In this document: positions 53,965 to 64,000 of the stretch, one piece after another | Layout of the letters: every line of letters begins with the position of its first letter | How positions within the stretch are numbered: the first letter of the stretch is position 1 | Source: Altererythrobacter sp. H2 | GTDB lineage: Bacteria > Pseudomonadota > Alphaproteobacteria > Sphingomonadales > Sphingomonadaceae | DNA: 64,000 nt | Reading direction: 5' to 3' | Assembly (NCBI RefSeq): GCF_035319885.1 | Contig: NZ_CP141285.1 | Coordinates: forward strand, 2,786,001-2,850,000 | Made by a program: the position numbers and the translations under genes | Notes under the pieces: model-generated | What the model was told of the DNA's origin: nothing | Seen by the model: the letters and a program-made list of their open reading frames with translations, nothing else | The model's database searches: none

Positions 53965-56900
53965 ATGAAGATCAACACCGCTTCGCGCGGCAAGGCGCGT
54001 TTTTACGTCGGGGCAGGCATTGCCGCCCTCGGTCTCGCGGCGCTCGCCGCACCTGCTCAGGCGCAGGATGCTGACGCTGAGGAAGAAGAAGCGACCGCAG
54101 CCCCCAGCGACAGCTCGCCGATCATCGTCAGCGGCACGCGTATTCGTACGCCGAACCTGACTTCGCCGGAACCCATCACCACGCTGAACAATGAAGTGCT
54201 GCGCGAGCGGAACTTCACCAACATCGCCGATGCGCTCAACGAACTTCCCGGTGTCCGCGGCAGCGTCACGCCGGCTGGCGGCCAGGGCTTCGGCCAGGGC
54301 GTCAACTTCATCAACAATTACGGCCTCGGCTCCAACCGCACGCTGACCCTGGTCAACGGTCGCCGCTTCGTCAGCTCGAACGTGGCCACGATCTTCACCA
54401 ATGCCGGCTCCGGAACGCAGGTCGACCTGAACGTCATTCCCAGCATCCTGGTTGATCGGATTGACTCCATCAGCGTCGGCGGCGCCCCGCTCTATGGCTC
54501 CGATGCCATCTCGGGCACGCTGAACGTCGTGCTGCGGTCCGAATTCGACGGGGTCGAAGTTGCCGGCACCAGCGGGATTTCCGAAGAAGGCGATAACGCC
54601 AATTACAACCTGTCGGCAATCGCCGGCCGGTCGTTCCTGGACGGCCGCCTCAACATCACCGTGGCCGCCTCGCATGACGACATCAAGGGCATGGTCTACA
54701 ATGATCGCGAATTCCTCCGCCGCCGGATTGGCGGTGCGACCAACCCCTCGCCGGCACAGGCAGCAGCCCTGCGGCCCGGCTCCACGTTCGGCAACAACGA
54801 CGGCCGCCTCAACACCGGGATCGGCTTCAACAGCGGCCCGGCCGACGGTACGCCCGGCGTGGTCCAGATCCGCAACGTCAATATCCCTTACCTGACACCG
54901 GGCGGCCTGATCACGGCGACCAACCTCGCCACGGCCGATCCGCGCAACCCGGCGGTTCCGTTCGGCGTGCCCACCACGCGTGGCCTCCAGTTCGACACGC
55001 AAGGTAACCTGGTCCCCTTCAACCAGGGCATCGTGTTCCCGGGCACGTCCGGTTCAGGCGGCGATGGCTTCACCTTCGCTGACTACACCCAGATCACCTC
55101 CGATCTGAAGCGGACCACGATCAACGGGTTCCTGACATTCGAAATCGCCCCCAGCATCGAGCTTTTCGCTGAAGGCACCTATTTCGAATCGCGGGCTGAC
55201 GAACTGGTCCAGCAGCCGACGTTCAACAGCTCCCTGTTTGGCGGCCTGAGCGGCCCGTTGACCTTCTCGGTCAACAACCCGTTCCTGACCGACCAGGCCC
55301 GCAACGAACTGGTGTCGCGCGGCGTCTCGCTGTTCCAGGTCTCCCGCGCATCGGATGACTTTGCCGACCTGACCGGGTTCAACAAGACCCAAATCTACTA
55401 CGGCACCGGCGGTGTCCGCGGCGATTTCGAACTGCTGGGCAATGCCTGGAACTTCGAAGCCTTCGCCAGCCACGGCAAGACCCGCAGCCGCGACTTCGGC
55501 CAGGATCTGAACGCACAGAACTTCGTCAACGCCACCAACGTGACGACCAACGCTGCGGGCCAGATCGTCTGCACCACCGACCAGACCCGCCCCGGCGGGT
55601 TCGCGGCACCGGGGCGCAACCCGATTGCAGACGCAAACTGCGTTCCGCTGAACCTGTTCGGCAACGGGCGCGCGTCCCGGGCGGCCCTCGATTACATTAT
55701 CGAGGACTTCGTCACTGTCAGCGAACAGCAGCAGACGGTTTTCAACGCCAACGTCGGTGGCGCGCTGTTTGATCTGTGGGGCGCCGGTCCGGTTGCCATC
55801 AACGTCGGCTACGAACACCGCGACGAGAAGGCCAGCTTCACGCCCAGCGACTTCCAGCAGCAGGGCCGCGGGCGTTCGGTCGCCATCACCCCGCTGAGCG
55901 GCAAGTACAATCTGGACGAAGTGTTCGGCGAAATGAGCATTCCGCTCGTTTCACCCGACAACAACATCCCGTTCATCTACAGCGCACAGCTGTTCGGACG
56001 CGGGCGTTACACGCACAACTCGATCAACGGGGGCCAGTTCTCGTACACGGCAGGCGGCACCTTTGCGCCAATCGCCGATGTGCAGTTCCGCGGCAACTAC
56101 ACCCGCTCGTTCCGCGCGCCGGGCATTACCGAGCTGTTCCTGCCCCAGGTCAACACCTTCGCATTCGTCCCTGACCTGTGTCAGGACGCTGCGATCGGGC
56201 TGGGTGCGGCACCGGATCTTCGCCGTCGCAACTGTACCGCATTCCGCAATGCCTTCGCCGGCACTGACTTCGCCTCCCCCGATCCGGCTTCGACCGCTTC
56301 GGTTCCGGCTCGGTCGGGCGGCAACCCCAATCTCGAGAACGAAGAAGCCGAAAGCTACACCTTTGGTGTAATCTTCCAGCCCAGCTTCATCCCGCGTCTG
56401 GCCATCAGTGCAGACTACGTGAACATCACGCTCACGGGGCCGATCTCCAACCTGACGGTTGCCCAGATTGCCAGCGGCTGCTTCGACAACGAGGTGTTCG
56501 ACACGTCGGACGTACTCAACGCCAACTCGTTCTGCTCGCGCATCAACCGCGATCCGAACACTGGGCGCGTCGTTGGTGACCCGCAGAACCCTGCGGTCGT
56601 CAGCGGGTTCGTGAACGGGCAGGAGATCAAGTTCAGCGGCATCCAGGGCACCCTGGGTTACAGTGTGCCGATGAGCGGCATCGGGCTGGACGGTACGCTC
56701 TCGCTCGGTGGCGACATGCTCTACGTCCGTCGCAGGCTGGTCAACATCACCGGCGTCGCACCGGCCCGCAGCGATGGCGTCATCGGTGACCCCGAGTTCT
56801 CGGGCCAGCTGCGGATGCGTTATGTCGAAGCGAACTTCGGTGTAAACGTGAACGTGAACTACACCGGCGAGCAGCTGTTCAGCCGTCAGAACCGCGAGAT

Positions 56901-57129
56901 CGGTCAGCCTTCGCAGGGCCTCGACGCCCGTGAAATCGACGAACTCGACGATTACGTGACCGTCAGCGGCTCGATCTTCTTCGACGCAACCGACGACTTC
57001 CGTCTGACGCTGGCTGTGAACAACCTGTTCAATCGCCAGGGCCAGATGTACCAGGGTGAACTGCTGCCTGCGAGCTACAACGACCTGATCGGCCGTCGCT
57101 TCAGCGTCAGTGCCCGGATGCGTTTCTAA
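53965..57129 (+). CDS. TonB-dependent receptor 3
   Basis: The 1054-residue receptor has a signal peptide to about residue 34 (AALAAPAQAQ), an acidic linker (DADAEEEEATAAPSDSS), IIVSGTRIRT, a plug domain (LGSNRTLTLVNGRRFV, GAPLYGSDAISGTLNVVL) and a barrel ending RMRF. It is the third receptor within 13 kb. The 208-base upstream region carries a palindrome that may control it. A very strong terminator follows. Confidence 0.93.
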   Translation: MKINTASRGKARFYVGAGIAALGLAALAAPAQAQDADAEEEEATAAPSDSSPIIVSGTRIRTPNLTSPEPITTLNNEVLRERNFTNIADALNELPGVRGSVTPAGGQGFGQGVNFINNYGLGSNRTLTLVNGRRFVSSNVATIFTNAGSGTQVDLNVIPSILVDRIDSISVGGAPLYGSDAISGTLNVVLRSEFDGVEVAGTSGISEEGDNANYNLSAIAGRSFLDGRLNITVAASHDDIKGMVYNDREFLRRRIGGATNPSPAQAAALRPGSTFGNNDGRLNTGIGFNSGPADGTPGVVQIRNVNIPYLTPGGLITATNLATADPRNPAVPFGVPTTRGLQFDTQGNLVPFNQGIVFPGTSGSGGDGFTFADYTQITSDLKRTTINGFLTFEIAPSIELFAEGTYFESRADELVQQPTFNSSLFGGLSGPLTFSVNNPFLTDQARNELVSRGVSLFQVSRASDDFADLTGFNKTQIYYGTGGVRGDFELLGNAWNFEAFASHGKTRSRDFGQDLNAQNFVNATNVTTNAAGQIVCTTDQTRPGGFAAPGRNPIADANCVPLNLFGNGRASRAALDYIIEDFVTVSEQQQTVFNANVGGALFDLWGAGPVAINVGYEHRDEKASFTPSDFQQQGRGRSVAITPLSGKYNLDEVFGEMSIPLVSPDNNIPFIYSAQLFGRGRYTHNSINGGQFSYTAGGTFAPIADVQFRGNYTRSFRAPGITELFLPQVNTFAFVPDLCQDAAIGLGAAPDLRRRNCTAFRNAFAGTDFASPDPASTASVPARSGGNPNLENEEAESYTFGVIFQPSFIPRLAISADYVNITLTGPISNLTVAQIASGCFDNEVFDTSDVLNANSFCSRINRDPNTGRVVGDPQNPAVVSGFVNGQEIKFSGIQGTLGYSVPMSGIGLDGTLSLGGDMLYVRRRLVNITGVAPARSDGVIGDPEFSGQLRMRYVEANFGVNVNVNYTGEQLFSRQNREIGQPSQGLDAREIDELDDYVTVSGSIFFDATDDFRLTLAVNNLFNRQGQMYQGELLPASYNDLIGRRFSVSARMRF

Positions 57130-57153
57130 GCCAGCGGCATAAGCCAGAAAATT

Positions 57154-57187
57154 GGGGCGTCTCCTTGCGGAGGCGCCCCTTTTTTTT
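57154..57187 (+). terminator. Intrinsic terminator after receptor 3
   Basis: GGGGCGTCTCC (57154-57164) pairs with GGAGGCGCCCC (57169-57179), with one T-G wobble, around TTGC; T8 follows (57180-57187). Confidence 0.93.
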
Positions 57188-57254
57188 GGCTTCGGCCCTT
57201 TTTTCGCTTCGGCCCGGCGATGTCGCATATCGGACGACGCGCCGGCGTTGAAAG

Positions 57255-59840
<2,586 letters not shown>

Positions 59841-59868
59841 GGCAGGTCCCTCACGTGTTACTCCTGAT

Positions 59869-59896
59869 ATATAGTGTTGCTATTTTGCAACACAAG
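59869..59896 (-). promoter_or_regulatory. Heat-shock (sigma32) promoter of clpB with internal palindrome
   Basis: On the minus strand CTTG (59896-59893), a 17-base spacer and ACTATAT (59875-59869) match the alphaproteobacterial RpoH pattern CTTG-N17/18-CYTATNT except for one base. The spacer holds the palindrome GTGTTGC-TATTTT-GCAACAC (59874-59893), which may be an extra operator. The -10 lies about 30 bp before the clpB start. Confidence 0.6.
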
Positions 59897-60046
59897 ATGC
59901 CCTGCGGCGATTTATCAGGTGTATTACCCGAATATAGGACCAGCGGGTCGGCTGACCAGTGGCGGCCGGGAAAATTGCGCCGCAAGGCCCGCTCTTCCCG
60001 TTCACCTGTTCCGGCGCTAGAACGCCCGGCAAGGAGAGCATGGCGG

Positions 60047-62263
60047 ATGAGGAAATGGGTCGCACGCGGCGGTTTTGCGCTGCTGGGATTGGTGTTGCTG
60101 GCAGCGATCGGCCTCGCGACATGGGAACCGTTCTTCGCCGAGCCGGGCCGGGCCCCCGCAACTGAACAGACCTATTCCGCCGAGATCGTCCGCAGCGAAT
60201 TCGGCGTGCCGCATATCTACGGCAAGACCGATGCGGACGTGGCTTACGGCGTGGCGATTGCCCAGTCGGAGGACGATTTCTTCACCCTGCAGGATGTGCT
60301 CGCCATGGCCCGAGGCCGCTATGGCGCCATCGCGGGTGAAGACGGTGCGGCGGTCGACTTCGTCTATCACCTGCTCGATGCCCGCGGCACGGCACAGCGC
60401 CACTATGGCAACCTTCCCGCCGATACCCGTGCCCTGTTCGAGGCCTATGCTACCGGGCTGAATCAGTATGCCAGCGAGCATCCCGGCGAGATCAAGCTGG
60501 CGCGGCTGTTTCCGGTTACCGGCGAGGACGTCGCGGCCGGGTTTGCCCTGCGCCAGCCGTTCTTCTTTGGCCTCAACGGGGTGATCGAGCCGCTGGTCAA
60601 GGGTGAACCGCTGCGGCCCGAGTTCGGCCCCCCGATTCCCTCGTCCGCACCCGCCGCCGCGCCTTCCGCCGACGTAGATGGGGAAGCGGTGCCTCGGACC
60701 ACGGCCAGCCGCGCCCTGCCCCTCCATATGGGTGAAGACGGCGCCATGGCCGGGTCCAACGCTTTTGCCATCGCCCCGGAGAAATCCGGCGACGGGGTAA
60801 CGCGGCTCGTCTCCAACAGCCACCAGCCCCTGCGCGGCGGGGTGGCGTGGTACGAACTGGTGGTGGAAAGCGGCGAAGGCTGGCATTTCGCCGGGGCCAA
60901 CTTCCCCGGCAGCCCTTTTCCCTTCCTCGGCCACAACCGCGATCTGGGCTGGACCAACACGGTCAATCGGCCCGACCTGGTCGACGTCTACCAGCTGACG
61001 CTCGACGAGAGCGGGACGCGCTACCGGCTCGACGGTGAATGGCGCGATCTGGAAACGCGCACCGTGACGCTGCCGGTCAAGGTGGGGCCGCTGGTCCTGC
61101 CGATCCGCCGCACGGTCCACCGCAGTGTCCACGGGCCGGTCATCATCAATGATCGCGGCGCGTTCGCCATTCGGTACGGGGGCATGGATTCGGTCGCCCA
61201 GCTTGATGCCTATTACCGGCTCAACAAGGCCAGGGACCTGGCTGAGTGGCGCACGATCCTCGCCCGGATGGCCATCCCCAGCACCAACTTCATCTATGCC
61301 GACAAGGCCGGCAACATCGCCATGTTCTACAACGCCGCCATCCCTGACCGGCAGCAGGGGCCGGACTGGCGCAGCGTGCTGCCGGGCGACCGGACCGACC
61401 TGATCTGGCAAGACATGGTCGATTTCGACCGGATTCCGCAGCTGGTAAATCCGGCCAGTGGCTGGATCTTCAACGCCAACAACGCGCCCTTCTCCGCCGC
61501 CGGGCCCGGCAGTGATCTCTCGCCAGGCGATTTCGCGCCGGAACTGGGGATCGAGACCAAGACCACCAACCGCGCCCGCCGTGCGGCCAAGCTGATGGCA
61601 GAAACACCGGTGATCGACCGCGCCAACCTGGAGCGGATCAAGTACGATACCGGCTATGAACGCACCGGCTATGTCGCGCAGATGCTCGACGAAGTGGCTG
61701 CGCTCGACCTCAAGGCAGAGCCTGACCTGGCCCGGGCGCAGGCCCTGCTGGCGACCTGGGATATGACTGCCGACAGCAAGGGGGCCGCCGATGCCCTGGC
61801 GCTGCTGATGATCAAGGACTTCATGTCCGCCGAATACCAGAACAAGACCTGGCCCGACGCGCGCGAGAAGCTGGCGGCGGCGGCCGAGCATCTGACCACC
61901 CATTTCGGGCGGCTCGATCCGCCCATGTCGGACCTCTTGCGCCTGCGGCAGGGGACGGTCGACCTGCCGCTCGACGGGGGATCGGACACGCTGCGCGCCT
62001 CTACCACCTGGGACGTGCACGATGACGGGCGCCTGGCCCTGCGCCACGGTGACAGCTTCCTGATGTTCGTCGAATGGGCTCCGGGCGCGCGGGTGCGCTC
62101 GCAATCGATCCAGCCTTACGGCGCCGCCATCACCCGGCCCGGCAGCCCGCACTTTGCCGACCAGACGCCGCTGTTCGTGCGGCACGAACTCAAACCGGTG
62201 CATTTCTGGCGCGCTGATGCGCTGGCAAATGCCATTCGTCGAAAAACCGTCACCAACCGCTAA
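60047..62263 (+). CDS. Penicillin acylase family hydrolase
   Basis: The 738-residue Ntn hydrolase has an N-terminal signal anchor (FALLGLVLLAAIGLATW), an alpha chain with EFGVPHIYGKTDADVAYG, a spacer, and the beta chain starting at the nucleophile Ser237 in MAGSNAFAIAP, where self-cleavage would occur. Then come NSHQPLRGGVAWYE and FPFLGHNRDLGWTNT. Relatives cleave penicillins, cyclic lipopeptides or acyl-homoserine lactones; the substrate cannot be told. ATG 60047 has AAGGAG about 10 bases upstream. Confidence 0.9.
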   Translation: MRKWVARGGFALLGLVLLAAIGLATWEPFFAEPGRAPATEQTYSAEIVRSEFGVPHIYGKTDADVAYGVAIAQSEDDFFTLQDVLAMARGRYGAIAGEDGAAVDFVYHLLDARGTAQRHYGNLPADTRALFEAYATGLNQYASEHPGEIKLARLFPVTGEDVAAGFALRQPFFFGLNGVIEPLVKGEPLRPEFGPPIPSSAPAAAPSADVDGEAVPRTTASRALPLHMGEDGAMAGSNAFAIAPEKSGDGVTRLVSNSHQPLRGGVAWYELVVESGEGWHFAGANFPGSPFPFLGHNRDLGWTNTVNRPDLVDVYQLTLDESGTRYRLDGEWRDLETRTVTLPVKVGPLVLPIRRTVHRSVHGPVIINDRGAFAIRYGGMDSVAQLDAYYRLNKARDLAEWRTILARMAIPSTNFIYADKAGNIAMFYNAAIPDRQQGPDWRSVLPGDRTDLIWQDMVDFDRIPQLVNPASGWIFNANNAPFSAAGPGSDLSPGDFAPELGIETKTTNRARRAAKLMAETPVIDRANLERIKYDTGYERTGYVAQMLDEVAALDLKAEPDLARAQALLATWDMTADSKGAADALALLMIKDFMSAEYQNKTWPDAREKLAAAAEHLTTHFGRLDPPMSDLLRLRQGTVDLPLDGGSDTLRASTTWDVHDDGRLALRHGDSFLMFVEWAPGARVRSQSIQPYGAAITRPGSPHFADQTPLFVRHELKPVHFWRADALANAIRRKTVTNR

Positions 62264-62310
62264 TTGCCGCTTACCGTCACGCGCGTGAACAACTTCGGGG
62301 ACCTATCCAG

Positions 62311-64000
62311 ATGCGTTTGAAATTTGCTTCCACCAGCCTGATCGCCATCGCCCTTTCGGCCAGCACACTGGTCGCGTTTCCGGCCCATGCCAGCACCGAG
62401 CAGTCGGCCGCCATGGCCGAGCCGGCCACAGTGGCGGAGCTGATCGAGAAGGTGACGATCCCTTATGAGCAGTTCCAGCTCGACAATGGCCTGACCGTGC
62501 TGGTCCACACCGACCGCAAGGCGCCGGTGGTGGCAATCTCCATGTGGTACAATATCGGCTCCAAGCACGAGCCGAAGGGCAAGACTGGTTTTGCCCACCT
62601 GTTCGAGCACCTGATGTTCAACGGCAGCGAGAATGCCCCGGGCGATTTCTTCGAACCGCTCCAGCAGATCGGCGCGACCGATTACAACGGCACCACCTGG
62701 TTTGACCGGACCAACTACTTCCAGACGGTGCCGACCGGCGCGCTCGATGCCGGGCTGATGCTGGAAAGCGACCGTATGGGCTACCTGCTGGGCGCAGTGA
62801 CCCAGGAAAAGCTCGATAACCAGATCGGCGTCGTCCAGAACGAGAAGCGCCAGGGCGACAACCAGCCCTATGGGCTGGTGGAATACGAGCAGCTGGAAAA
62901 CCTCTATCCTTCCGGCCACCCCTACCACCACTCCACCATCGGCTCGATGGCCGACCTCTCCTCCGCCACGCTGGACGACGTGAAGCAGTGGTTCCGGGAC
63001 AACTACGGGCCGAACAACGCCGTGCTGGTGCTGGCTGGTGACATCGACGCAGCGACCGCGCGCGAGAAGGTGACCAAGTGGTTCGGCGCGATCCCGCGCG
63101 GTCCGGCCACCGCCAGGGTTGTGGCCCCGGTGCCCGACCTGGCAGAGCCCAAGACCAAGACGATCTACGACCGCGTGGCCACTCCGCGCATCTATCGCAT
63201 GTGGGCCGTGCCCGGGCTCGATAATCCGGAATACCTGCCGCTCTCCATGGGCGCGACGGTGCTTGGCGGCCTCGCCAGTTCGCGGCTCGATAATGCGCTG
63301 GTGCGCGACCAGCAGCTGGCGGTGCGCGTTTCCGCCAATGCGGAAATTTTCGCCCAGGCGGGCCAGTTCGTGATCTCGGCCGACCTTGCGCCCGGGGTGG
63401 AGCAGGAAGCCCTGGCAGCGGCGCTTGATGCCGAGATTGCCAAATTCATCGCCGAAGGGCCGACTGCGGACGAAATCCAGCGCGCCGCCACCGTGTTTGC
63501 CTCCTCGCAAATCCGCGGGCTCGAACGGGTGGGCGGGTTCAACGGCAAGGCACCGACCCTGGCCGAAGGCTTACTCTACCAGGGCAACCCGGCAGCTTAC
63601 CGCAAGACGCTCGAGCAGGCTGCGGCGCTCGACGCCGCCGATGTGCGCGATGTAACCGCCAAGTGGCTTTCCCGCCCGGTCTTCGCCCTCACGGTTGAGC
63701 CGGGTGAGCGCACGGAAGGTGGCGAAAACCGGGGCGGCTTCCGCACCGGCGGCGGCGTGGGCGAGGCAAGCTCGGGCCCGGCCTTCTTTGCCGACCCCAT
63801 GCTTCTTCAGGGCAGTGCTGGCGCCGTGACAGCCGCCGAAGCCGACCGCTCGCGTATTCCCGCCGTCGGGGAGTTGCAGCAGCTCGATTTCCCCACCATC
63901 GAGCGCGCAACGCTGTCCAACGGCATGAAAGTGTTCTTTGCCCGCCGGGACGCTGTGCCGATCGTTTCGGTGCGGCTCAATGTCGATGCAGGATATGCGG
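62311..64000 (+). CDS. M16 zinc peptidase, partial (runs past window end)
   Basis: The visible 563 codons begin with a signal peptide (FASTSLIAIALSASTLVAFPAHA) and the inverted zinc motif His96-Leu-Phe-Glu99-His100 (FAHLFEHLMFNG). The second half-domain (GQFVISADLAPGVEQEALAA) and the start of the second M16 unit (LSNGMKVFFARRDAVP) follow; such periplasmic pitrilysin-like peptidases are about 900-1000 residues. The gene starts 47 bp after the acylase gene and may be in the same unit. The 3' end is outside the window. Confidence 0.9.
   Translation, partial: MRLKFASTSLIAIALSASTLVAFPAHASTEQSAAMAEPATVAELIEKVTIPYEQFQLDNGLTVLVHTDRKAPVVAISMWYNIGSKHEPKGKTGFAHLFEHLMFNGSENAPGDFFEPLQQIGATDYNGTTWFDRTNYFQTVPTGALDAGLMLESDRMGYLLGAVTQEKLDNQIGVVQNEKRQGDNQPYGLVEYEQLENLYPSGHPYHHSTIGSMADLSSATLDDVKQWFRDNYGPNNAVLVLAGDIDAATAREKVTKWFGAIPRGPATARVVAPVPDLAEPKTKTIYDRVATPRIYRMWAVPGLDNPEYLPLSMGATVLGGLASSRLDNALVRDQQLAVRVSANAEIFAQAGQFVISADLAPGVEQEALAAALDAEIAKFIAEGPTADEIQRAATVFASSQIRGLERVGGFNGKAPTLAEGLLYQGNPAAYRKTLEQAAALDAADVRDVTAKWLSRPVFALTVEPGERTEGGENRGGFRTGGGVGEASSGPAFFADPMLLQGSAGAVTAAEADRSRIPAVGELQQLDFPTIERATLSNGMKVFFARRDAVPIVSVRLNVDAGYA

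Overview
This 64 kb window is GC-rich, densely packed chromosomal DNA from an alphaproteobacterium, most likely a member of the Sphingomonadales (Erythrobacteraceae/Novosphingobium type). The evidence is three large sphingomonad-style TonB-dependent receptors with acidic N-terminal linkers, an ispH-thrB-rnhA run, the alphaproteobacterial argS-SPOR-nagZ-scpAB-tatABC operon, a type-2 ArgC and a Tad pilus cluster. I found no rRNA, tRNA or CRISPR array.

Layout. 1-8.6 kb: the end of ccmB, a DUF2189 membrane protein, methionine aminopeptidase, an M17 aminopeptidase, an SH3-only protein, argC, glnB-glnA with a sigma54-like promoter, a Ca2+/cation antiporter, and an XRE regulator coupled to a six-helix membrane protein. 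8.8-12.25 kb: an accessory island with an IS1595-family transposase, a highly structured intergenic stretch, a 64-aa HTH protein, a 42-aa convergent microprotein, a broken gene and an intact IS3-family element (10739-12249). The IS3 element ends inside tamB, leaving only the first 452 codons. 12.2-20.5 kb: truncated tamB, tamA, bpt, ilvA, an exported amidohydrolase and a 79-aa small membrane/secreted protein. 20.5-27.7 kb: a minus-strand operon for arginyl-tRNA synthesis, cell-wall recycling, chromosome segregation and Tat export, preceded by a lipoprotein gene. 27.8-32.6 kb: ispH, thrB, rnhA, a DUF1508 protein, a FAD oxidoreductase and a lipase-like hydrolase.

32.7-40 kb: Tad/Flp pilus genes cpaA-cpaB-cpaC-cpaD-cpaE-tadB-tadC. 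The secretion ATPase cpaF/tadA, normally between cpaE and tadB, is missing, and no pilin gene is present. 40-43.6 kb: a MarR regulator and a fatty/branched acyl-CoA degradation set (enoyl-CoA hydratase, SDR dehydrogenase, thiolase) with a LiuR-like operator. 44-57.1 kb: a nutrient-uptake region of three TonB-dependent receptors, two small exported proteins, a sulfotransferase and a TPR-sulfotransferase. Each receptor gene ends in a strong intrinsic terminator. 57.2-64 kb: clpB with a heat-shock promoter, a penicillin-acylase-family hydrolase and the start of an M16 peptidase cut by the window end.

The most informative points are the IS-mediated loss of most of tamB beside an intact tamA, the Tad locus without its ATPase, the three-hairpin leader in the island, and the receptor-sulfotransferase neighbourhood. 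No complete undescribed multi-gene system can be demonstrated from sequence alone. The receptor-sulfotransferase block and the structured leader are the best candidates.
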